Shown here: piece by piece, positions 55,805 to 64,000 of the stretch | Numbering within the stretch: position 1 is the first letter of the stretch | Layout of the letters: each line of letters begins with the position of its first letter | From: Sinotaia quadrata | Taxonomy: Eukaryota > Mollusca > Gastropoda > Architaenioglossa > Viviparidae | Length of the DNA: 64,000 bases | Assembly (NCBI GenBank): GCA_028829895.1 | Contig: CM054181.1 | Location: 29,100,357-29,164,356 of the forward strand | Direction of reading: 5' to 3' | Notes under the pieces: model-generated | Databases searched by the model: none | What the model was told of the DNA's origin: nothing | The model's input: the letters and a program-made list of their open reading frames with translations, nothing else | Translations under genes and position numbers: made by a program

Positions 55805-58800
55805 TGTGTAGCACTATGGCTAATGCTATGTGGTATATGAATGTAGGGTTGTAATAATCATTGGAGAAAATTTAGCAACATTTTCAATTATTATTATTGT
55901 ATTTCAGATTATATAAATTATACTTAGTTGTTAGATAAAGACAAAACTCAGTCTTCAGTGTATTTGTATTTTACTTTAAAACAATAACATTTTATAATTT
56001 TACCAATATTATTAATAATAAATAATTTTAAAACATTTAAATTAAATATTTGTCATTTTTTTCTTTTTAACTAATTTTTTTTTTTAAGGTTCATGGGTTT
56101 GATGTTTCACCTATCAATACAGTTCAGTTTTCAAATCACACAGGTACATAGTGTTCCATTAACATTTTATTGCTGTGAATCTTTTGTACTAAAATATTGA
56201 TTTAAATACCCGTACTTGGTATTTCATTTTTGTTTTCATGTAGAATGGAAATAACAAATATCATAATTATTATCAATTTGAAACAAAAGCTATTGAGTTA
56301 AGAAGTGAGTAAATTCCCCATTAACTCATCAGTATGGAAATATTTTGGGGGGTCCTTTAAAAAGAAATCCAATAGACTCAGGGCAAATTTTAGAGACATA
56401 TATACATTGATGACTTCTATTTCTATTTACTCGCTTCTTAACTCAATAGCTTTTGTTTCAAATTGATAATAATTATGATATTTGTTATTTCCATTGATGT
56501 CCCATGGGTTTGCAGTGTATCTTGCAGACTAGCATAGAGTGTGTTATATGGTCTTGGGCCTGAGTTGTTAATCTCCAATAGTTTTGCAGAGTATCTTGCA
56601 GACTAACATATTGTGTTCTTGATCTTACATGATCTTAGGCATTGAGCTTAATTTAACTTACTGGTTCCTTGCCCTAATAACAGGGTGATGTAGATTTTAT
56701 TTAAATCTACATTATTTAAATCTATACATTCATATAATGCTATTTGATTTGCTTTTAAAAAACAAATAAATAAAAGCATTTATTCCCCTGTACATACCCA
56801 CCCACCCACCCCCCAAAAAAAAGGAAAAGAAAAGAGTAAATGAAGTTAGAAAGTGATATCTCCTTGTTTATATTTTATATATTTTTGTAGTCCCACCGCC
56901 GCTGTTTTATTGGGGTCAAACGCTCTTTTGCACGCAAATTCACTGAACTTTGACTCACAACAGTTTTCTTCACACTAAACCTGGACTAACGATGTTTATA
57001 TAAAAAATAAAGAGCTATCTTTCATCTTTTAAAGCATATTCTTGCTTTTCATCTGAACTTTATTATTGTATCCATAAACTTTGACGAAAGTACCCTAGGG
57101 TTACGTCGAAAATTTCTAATCGGGCGCCTCACGGCCGAAAAAGTAAAATTCGCGTTTTTCGGTACTATACTTTAACTTTTCGGCAAGAAACAGCCAGATA
57201 GGTTGTCGAAATTCTGATTGGTCCATTAAAAAGAAGAGAGATAACTCTATACACTCATATTTTTTTCCATATTGTACGTTAAGAATAACACCAAAAAAAA
57301 TTTAAGTTAAAAATTTGAGACCAATTTTTGGGATCAAATATTTTTCAGAAAAACTAGGAAAACATATCATTTTATTCAGCATTTCAACCTCTTTCTAAAA
57401 ACATGACACAATACGCGATTATTAGTCCAGCCGGTTCTTGCGAAATCGAAAACCCCGTAGCATCTTTCTCAATTCACGCCACAGTCATGGCTTTCATTTC
57501 TGAGACACGGTGTACCGACGCTAACGCTGATTATTCCGCCTTATACGATCAGTTGAAACCATTTATCGGTCAGATCTATTTGTGAGTGTTTATTAAAGTT
57601 TATTTTCATTTTCTTGAATTTTTTTGTAAGCATATTATTATTATTTTTCAAGTACTGAAGTAGAATTATTGACAGTTTCCGAATTAACTCGTTCAAATAT
57701 AGGCCGATCTCGGAGTGACTTGCAAATAATTATGTGAAAATATACTATTTTCTTGAAATATTTCGTTTTAAAGACGCAGATCATATTTGTGAATATTGCT
57801 TTATTTGCTCATTTAATTTTAGTTATGGGTGACAATTTTATTATGTAGAAAAAATAGTTTTAAATCATCGTTAATTTCAACAAGAAAAGATAACTCTAGA
57901 TGTTAAAATTGTAGAAAAACATCGCTCTGAAATATTTCAGTTCTTTCAAGCGTTCTGTGTACTGTAACACAAACTTAATATTTAGTTTATTATTTCGTTT
58001 TTGATTATATTTAAACAAATTCTTTTCCCATTTTGTTTCTTATTTGAACATCGTTTTAAAGTGTAAAAAATCTCTTTTTTGGGGGGGTCCCCCCCTCCCC
58101 TGACTTGTAATTTCTTTACACTTCTACATGAAATAGCTAACTTAAAAGGTTGTTGTTTCGTTTTTTAATAATAAAGACAGCAGGCTGCTGTACATTTGTT
58201 CTTAATCTTATAGCTAACTTAATATTTCTTCTTGTTTTACTTTATTTTAAGACAGCAGGCTGCTGTACATTTGTTCTTAATCTTATACTAATTACTATAG
58301 CTAACTTAATATTTCTTCATGTTTTACTTTATTTTATTTTAAAGAGTAATATTTAAATATCGTTTGGTCCTTTCACTCTGTTAGCTGGTAAGCAATGTAT
58401 ACTTTTTTCTTTACATCAAAAGCAAGTTATTAAAAGTATGCAGCTAATAGTTATCCTACTTACAGCATACTTGTTTGCATAAAGAAAATTTTAAGGATTG
58501 AACATTTGTGGAATATTTTTTTTAGCTGATGAGCAGTACACTAACTTATCTTCAGGGTTATGACTGAACTTAAGAACACCCCTTGTAACAACTGGGAAAC
58601 TGTTCTTTCCAAAGCATTACAACTTAGTGATGGGACTTTTTGTGAAAAGTATGGTATTACTATTAGTCAGGAGATGCTGTTGAAGTATGTTATTCATTAA
58701 CAGCTGTTAATGAAGTTTCTGATAATCTGATTTTACTACTTCAAAGTTTTGCCAAGAAATTAAGTTTGAAAGATTGCTGTCTGAATGAGTGGCTTGTTCA

Positions 58801-61800
58801 GTTTTGCCCATCTCTCAAAAATGCAAAAACATAAAATACAGAAGATCACTTAAAAAAAAAAAAAATGCAGTGCACTGTTCTTTAAACTTTTCATTTAAAA
58901 CCAGATAGTCAAATTATTCTTGTTTTGTCTATGAATGAAAGTGTTTGCAAAGAGCTTCAGACTTTAAATAAAGCTAGCACTAGTAGTACTCCATAGTAAT
59001 CATGGGTACAAGGTTGATTTGGGTGCTAAAAGTCTGAATATAAAAATAAAAGGTAAAGACATCAACACCCTTGTTGATAAAATAATTTATGCAAATATTT
59101 GCTAGAAGGCACTCCAGTATCTGATTGTGCACATGCTGAGCTGTTGTAAATGCAGGTAGTAGCTTAGATGAAACTGAAGTGGCAAGAACAACTAATGTAG
59201 ATAACTTTCCAAGTAGCCAACCACCAAAGAGACTGAAAGAAGATGGTGGATTTACAAACTAAGATGTTGCTGTTTGTTATGATAATGGATGTATGTGTGT
59301 CACTGTGTGTTATTGTGCATATTCATTATTTGAAATAAATAAAACAAAAATGAAATGATCTTTTATTCATAACCTACATTATAATTATATAAATATGTTA
59401 ATATTTCTTTAAATAATGTACATGTGTGCAGAGCACTGTTTTAATTTAAGAATAAATTTTTCATGCACACTTTCACAAGTTTCAGTGATTTAAGACCTTG
59501 TCAAACCTTCAGAATAAAACGATATGATTTGGATTTTTTAGTGTGTGTGTGTGTAGTGATATAATTAGCAATGGCATGGGTTCAACATCTTTATGTATCT
59601 TTGATACATATAGAGATATAGAGTGCTTTTATACCAATCAAGCAGTTTTAATACGGTTTTTAAGATTTTAAATATTAAATTTTGTATTATAAAATATTAA
59701 AACAAATAAAATGCTGAACAAATCTTTTGTTTAGTTTCATGTATAACATCTTGCTGGTCATTTTAATAGGTGAACCATAACTGTGTTATGTATAGTTTCA
59801 GAGATATGACAATTTATCCATTTTCATTTTCTTCGTAAATAGGAATTTTATAAAAAAAACTAAAAATGTAAATTAAATAAATGATTAAACATAACTAAAC
59901 TTTATATATTTAGATAGAGCACAACTTACTGATCATTTTGATATGTGAACCAGCTCTGTATGTTGTATAGTTTTAGAGATATGACAATTTGCTTTTTTAC
60001 GTTTTCCCTATAACACTTGGTTACTGCTCTTTTTTGGTTAAAATTAGTTGAAATGGCCATTTTCAGCATCAAATAATTTCTTCACTGTTATTGCTATGCT
60101 TTTGGAAAAAAATAGGCATTAACTACATAGCAAATGATTTAATAATATGCATTCTGGATATACTTTGTTCATCAGTTGATTATGCTATGATGCCATGAAT
60201 ATTCCAGTTTGTTGCATTTTGTAAGCAATTTTATGAAACAAAAGCACGTTTTCCGTCATAATTTATAAGAAATTTAAATTTCGATTCTGCATTATGTTTG
60301 TTTTTTCTTGTTGTCTGTGATTATGTTAATTTAAAATGTTGGACTGTTGATCAGTGTGGTTTATATTTTACTTGTACTGAACTTGACAAACTGCACATTC
60401 ATTACGTCTAAAAAATGTTGATCACAAATTACGACACTAAATTGACAATATCTCAAAAAGTATTATAGCTATCATCATAATTTTTTCTGTACAACCTTAT
60501 TTCATCAGAACGCACATTTTGAGCATAAAACATTTGTAAAATATCAATTAGAAAAAAATGAGTGGGACTACCTAATTATAGATTTTGAATTAATCAGATA
60601 TAAGTAACAACAACCCTTCAGCTTTTATTTATTTAAACTATCAACTTATTGCACAGACAGGAAAATTAGAATTTAGATTTAATATTTATTAGCTTGAAAT
60701 TATCAGCTTGAATCAATTAGTACCAGTACTCTTTGGATATTAAAATATGTTTAATAAGTTCATTTTGATTTAACTGAGTATGTCATATACATTTTTGCTA
60801 TTAGTATAGATTTGGTATATCATCTCTTTGAAATATAAATAAATTTAGATTTAATTAAATTTTATTTTAAAGGCACATTTATCTTATATAAATATTTTTA
60901 CTTTCAGAATACGGTCATTTCAAAGGACAAGTACTCAATGATGTTGATCTTGCAGAACTTATTTCTGGCTTAAGAACCAATAAACTACTCAGGTTTTCAC
61001 ACATGTTAACAGGTTCTTGCTGGAAAATGCAACATATTTTTACAAAGATATTACTTTTACCAATATCTGTCTAACTTATCTGTGTGTTCTGTGACCATTG
61101 ATCTGATCTTTATGTGATATGTGTGTGTCCCTTATTTCATGATTTGATCAATCTCTATGATTGTTATCTATATCTGTGTGTTTTCATATCTACCTGGGTA
61201 TCTGCATGTAGATGGATGTCTAGCTGGATGGTTGGCTAATAGTGGTGATGGGTGGTGGTGGCGGTGTATGTGTGAACTTGCACAGTTGCAGTCATGCCCA
61301 GAGATGCAAGCTCGGATTAAAAATTTGTGAAATGTTAAGGGTTACATTACATTACAAAACAATTACATGGGCTCTTACAAGCAACAGTTTTTAAGAATGC
61401 ATGCAATACAGTAACAGCATCAATAAATGATGATAATTAAAATAATAATACTGATTTTATTTTAAATTGCCAGCTTGTGATGATCCTTCTTTCCTTTGAT
61501 TATGCAGGTTACATTGGGTCAAGGTCATTTTTGGAGAGAGTGGTAGATGTAGTAAAAGAGTTGAAGAGCCAGAATCCTCAGCTTGTGTATGGTGAGAAGT
61601 GCTTATCTGACCCTCTGTCAATTTTTAAGTGATTAACTGTCATTGAGTCTATTATTGTTATGTATGTTTTAAGTTTCTAAGTCTTTAACTCAGTCTCTCA
61701 CTATATTAGAAATGGATTATGTGTGTACTGAGTAAGTGACTTTAATCATCTATCCAGAATGATATTATTGAGTTTTAGTACTGAAGCCACAACTAGTGAA

Positions 61801-63897
61801 CTCATATCTTTTATACATTGTCCAACAAGATTGAAAATCTTGACCTTGACTTCTGAGAATATTTCAGATAATGATTGTCTTTATTGTCTTGATTGTCTTT
61901 ATGCCTCAACATTCTTTATTTATTGATTGTCTGCCTTTATTTAGTAATTGTCTCACTACCTCACAATCCGTTAATTGTTGATTGTCGTGGCAGTTTGATT
62001 TCCTATATTTCCTATTTTGCTATAGGTAGTGATGATAATTTATGCTGTAAGGCATCTGTTTTCAGGGAAATGGCTCAACCTATTGTTGGTTCATTTTGTT
62101 TTTTTGTCTTTAGTTTCAGTAATCATCTTGACTTTGCTAGTTGTCAGTATGACAGTATGATTTAAACAGCTTTTTTGAATTTAAGTTGTTTTATTTTACA
62201 GTATGTGATCCAGTCATGGGAGATGAAGGACATATGGTAAGATACTTGTTATCACATCTCATATTTAGTTATTACAATCTATATTTACTTCTGTTACATA
62301 GTTACAACACATATTTACTACCCTCATTTGATTGCAACATCTCATGTTTTGTTGTTATTTTTTAAAGTTTTTGTTTACAGCCTTCATTTCATTTAAAATC
62401 TAGATCATTTACTAACAAAGCCTATATTGTTATGTTATTATAGCTTAAATTTTCTCACTATTTAGTTACATTTGGGTCCTGGCTTAAGGAGTTGTTGTAA
62501 ACAGTTTTTGAACAGGTTCACTAGAAACAATGTCAAGTGTTTAGCAGATTATATACGAGCATCTTAGTTCAAACATTTGTAGAAATAATAGTCTACTCAC
62601 ATAACACATCTCTACGTAAAACACAAGTATAACATATCAGTAGCAAAAATGCACAAAATATTTCAAAATCCATTCTACTCAATCAGTCAGTTAACTCACC
62701 ATTAAGCTAATGGCCGCCTTTCAAGACCAGACTTCTTGCCACACCAAATTCAAAGTGATTAAACAATAGAATTCTCTACAGCATGTAAACTTTTGATCTC
62801 GGCCCATTGGCTGGTCTCATTCTCGTAAATCTTAACCATTGGATAATAAAAACTACTCATATAGTTGGAACTGGTTTGCATTACATCAGCATTTTCTAGT
62901 GTATTCTCAACTCGAGTGTTACTCCAACTCTGTCACTTAACAAAAGTACCAACATAAGGATTGCCCAAAATTGGGTCACTTTGACAACTTAACAATTTAT
63001 TTAACAATTAACTTTAGAAATAGAGATAAGCAAATTTACTCTGCCTCACATTTGTTATATTACAGACCTATATTTACTACTCTTATTTTGTTTTTACATA
63101 TTATCTTCACTGACATTCCTGTTCACTGAATATGTAAATTTTGCTCACTCCATTTTGGTTACAAAAATTATCTGACATAATTAGTTTTTAATTAATATTT
63201 TGCCTTCTCTATTGAATGAATTGCAGAATATCACCATGTTTAAAAAAAAATACTTTATTTAAATTTTTGTTTACCCAATATTTGTTACTATGCATTGATG
63301 TTATTTTCTTCTTTCTTATTATACAACTATTGAGAAAACTTCACTTGTTAAATTGTTAGATTTTCTTGTTATACAACTATTGAGAAAACTTCACTTGTTA
63401 AATTGTTAGATTTTCTTGTTATACAACTATTGAGAAAACTTCACTTGTTAAATTGTTAGATTTTCTTGTTATACAACTATTGAGAAAACTTCACTTGTTA
63501 AATTGTTAGATTTTCTTGTTATACAACTATTGAGAAAACTTCACTTGTTAAATTGTTAGATTTTCTTGTTATACAACTATTGAGAAAACTTCACTTGTTA
63601 AATTGTTAGATTTTCTTGTTATACAACTATTGAGAAAACTTCACTTGTTAAATTGTTAGATTTTCTTGTTATACAACTATTGAGAAAACTTCACTTGTTA
63701 AATTGTCAGATATTTTTATTCTGCAGAACTATTAGTTTCAAACAGCTTAAGGGTCAAAATTAATATCATCTAATTTTTATTGACTTTTATGTCTCTTATT
63801 TTCAATCTAAGTATGTTCCAGCTGACTTGGTGGAACCATACAGAAATCTGGTTGTACCTCTTGCAGACATTCTTACACCTAATCAATTTGAACTTGA
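55133..63897 (+). CDS. PDXK: Pyridoxal kinase, exons 1-6 (gene continues past the right edge)
   Basis: Phosphorylates pyridoxal, pyridoxine and pyridoxamine with ATP to give the 5'-phosphates (vitamin B6 salvage, cytosol); ribokinase superfamily. Exons 55133-55228, 56089-56143, 60908-61012, 61508-61591, 62202-62236 and 63812-63897 join in frame to 153 codons plus two bases, about half of a ~310-residue enzyme. Visible signatures: LSIQS (Ser15, equivalent to human Ser12), [20 protein letters not shown] (Thr50), GQVLN, LTGY (Tyr87), [19 protein letters not shown] (Asp116, Asp121) and TPNQFE (147-152). The ATG has an in-frame TAA 30 nt upstream. The ATP/catalytic C-terminal half (GTGD region) lies beyond the window. 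Oddities: Ser16 where the family usually has His after SIQS, and Glu51 where NHTGY is usual. Intron 2 (4.8 kb) contains a nested decaying gene. Confidence 0.93.
55730..55811. repeat. (GT)n microsatellite in PDXK intron 1
   Basis: Imperfect gt/gtat run of about 40 units. Confidence 0.95.
56089..56143 (+). CDS. PDXK: PDXK exon 2
   Basis: 55 nt behind a long T-rich tract and aag acceptor. Encodes [18 protein letters not shown] plus one base; donor gtacat. The match to the family ([10 protein letters not shown]) is unambiguous. Confidence 0.92.
56244..56495. mobile_element. Hairpin element with 71-bp inverted repeats
   Basis: Left arm 56244-56314 (starting aatggaaataacaaatatca) and right arm 56425-56495 are reverse complements with one mismatch seen, separated by a 110-bp loop. 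It lies in PDXK intron 2, 100 bp after exon 2. Such near-perfect arms suggest a recent foldback or MITE insertion, or a palindromic duplication. No target duplication was found. Confidence 0.75.
57403..59340 (+). pseudogene. Nested decaying gene of unknown family in PDXK intron 2
   Basis: An ATG at 57403 opens 59 codons with good protein character (for example [20 protein letters not shown]), ending before donor gtgagt at 57582. An acceptor at 58555 (cttatcttcag) continues in frame with [20 protein letters not shown] and SLSDGTF-type text until a TAA at 58698. After a one-base shift a coding-like frame resumes ([20 protein letters not shown] ... [14 protein letters not shown]) to 58834. Two further shifted segments (58900-59100) and a last frame ending [16 protein letters not shown] at 59262 follow, with AATAAA at 59334-59339. 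Alternatively a 62-nt intron (58685-58746) would join the second and third parts in frame into a 131-residue protein. A CpG-bearing region with an inverted CCAAT box (gattggt, about 57217) lies upstream. I recognise no family. A recently dead gene or retrocopy is the simplest reading. Confidence 0.45.
58172..58336. repeat. ~73-bp tandem duplication
   Basis: 'agacagcaggctgctgtaca' with 'tttgttcttaatcttata' and 'gctaacttaatatttcttc' is duplicated within the intron of the nested gene. Confidence 0.85.
59341..60907 (+). other. Remainder of PDXK intron 2
   Basis: AT-rich. Pairs of similar phrases ('gtataacatcttgctggtcattt' in part at 59740 and 'cacaacttactgatcatttt' at 59928, each followed by 'gtgaacca' and 'tagttt.agagatatgacaat') indicate an old ~190-bp duplication. 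No gene seen. Confidence 0.45.
60908..61012 (+). CDS. PDXK: PDXK exon 3
   Basis: 105 nt, acceptor tttactttcag. Encodes [20 protein letters not shown] and onward to MLT, ending in phase 1. The donor, gttctt, is weak; it is chosen because it preserves both the frame and the conserved LTGY junction. Confidence 0.88.
61508..61591 (+). CDS. PDXK: PDXK exon 4
   Basis: 84 nt, acceptor gattatgcag, donor gtgaga, phase 1 at both ends. Encodes [20 protein letters not shown] followed by SQNPQLVY, the helix and strand before the CDP motif. Confidence 0.93.
62202..62236 (+). CDS. PDXK: PDXK exon 5 (microexon)
   Basis: Only 35 nt, encoding [12 protein letters not shown] with acceptor ttattttacag and donor gtaaga. 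It holds the conserved DPVMGD motif. It is too short for ordinary open-frame detection and was found from the family motif and phase. Confidence 0.92.
62510..63056 (+). mobile_element. Dispersed repeat family A, copy A4
   Basis: Full set of family A blocks from 'actagaaacaatgtcaagtg' to 'gagataagcaaatttactct', inserted in PDXK intron 5 in the sense orientation. Closest by eye to A3. Confidence 0.75.
63306..63706. repeat. 50-bp minisatellite, 8 near-identical units
   Basis: Units of ttttcttgttatacaactat, tgagaaaacttcacttgtta and aattgttaga repeat exactly every 50 bp with essentially no differences until the last unit. It lies about 105 bp before the PDXK exon 6 acceptor. Homogeneity implies very recent expansion. 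Confidence 0.95.
63812..63897 (+). CDS. PDXK: PDXK exon 6
   Basis: 86 nt behind acceptor ttttcaatctaag, encoding [20 protein letters not shown] and LTPNQFEL plus two bases, with the strong donor gtgagt at 63898. TPNQFE is a hallmark of pyridoxal kinases. Later exons lie outside the window. Confidence 0.93.
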
Positions 63898-64000
63898 GTG
63901 AGTTGATGAACATATGATGTATTAGTTTTACTTTCCTCAGTTTAACTACACATTTGTATTACATTTTTAAAATGTTTAATTCAAAAATATATATATCTCC

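Overview
This is metazoan nuclear DNA. It is AT-rich and intron-rich, with GT-AG introns, single-copy animal gene families, dispersed repeats and an unusually heavy load of tandem repeats; by my own hand tally about a fifth of the window is minisatellite or microsatellite. Nothing bacterial, viral or organellar was seen. A lophotrochozoan, probably a mollusc, would fit this texture, but no sequence here is diagnostic of a taxon, so that is inference only.

Layout. 1-18.9 kb: non-coding, mostly minisatellites, one copy of a dispersed repeat (family A), a 59-bp micro-insertion with a 10-bp target duplication, a cluster of CRE-like palindromes, and a weak candidate for a 44-residue secreted peptide on the minus strand (6.1-6.8 kb). 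18.9-21.1 kb: a 733-codon Ser-rich open reading frame of unknown function, plus strand. 21-30 kb: repeats. 30.4-38.0 kb, minus strand: a four-exon gene that I assembled by hand. It encodes a 377-residue type I membrane protein: signal peptide, Ser/Thr-rich 14-residue repeats encoded by a 42-bp minisatellite, one transmembrane helix, a basic stop-transfer, and a tail with five tyrosines including an ITSM-like and a Grb2-type motif. Two inverted family A copies flank its signal-peptide exon. 39.8-42.9 kb: family B repeat, a decayed Asn/Thr/Gln-rich coding region and a foldback element. 46.85-47.99 kb: a divergent rhodopsin-class GPCR in a single coding exon, plus strand. 48-55 kb: repeats. 55.1 kb to the right edge, plus strand: the first six coding exons of pyridoxal kinase (PDXK). 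Its large second intron holds a 71-bp-arm hairpin and a decaying nested gene or pseudogene, and its fifth intron holds a family A copy and a near-identical 50-bp minisatellite.

The genes show no operon-like or pathway relationship. PDXK is housekeeping vitamin B6 metabolism. The GPCR and the mucin-like receptor are both surface-signalling proteins but lie 9 kb apart on opposite strands. The features most worth attention are the assembled mucin-like receptor, the nested gene in PDXK intron 2, the micro-insertion family, and the excess of perfect TGACGTCA octamers (13 found by eye).
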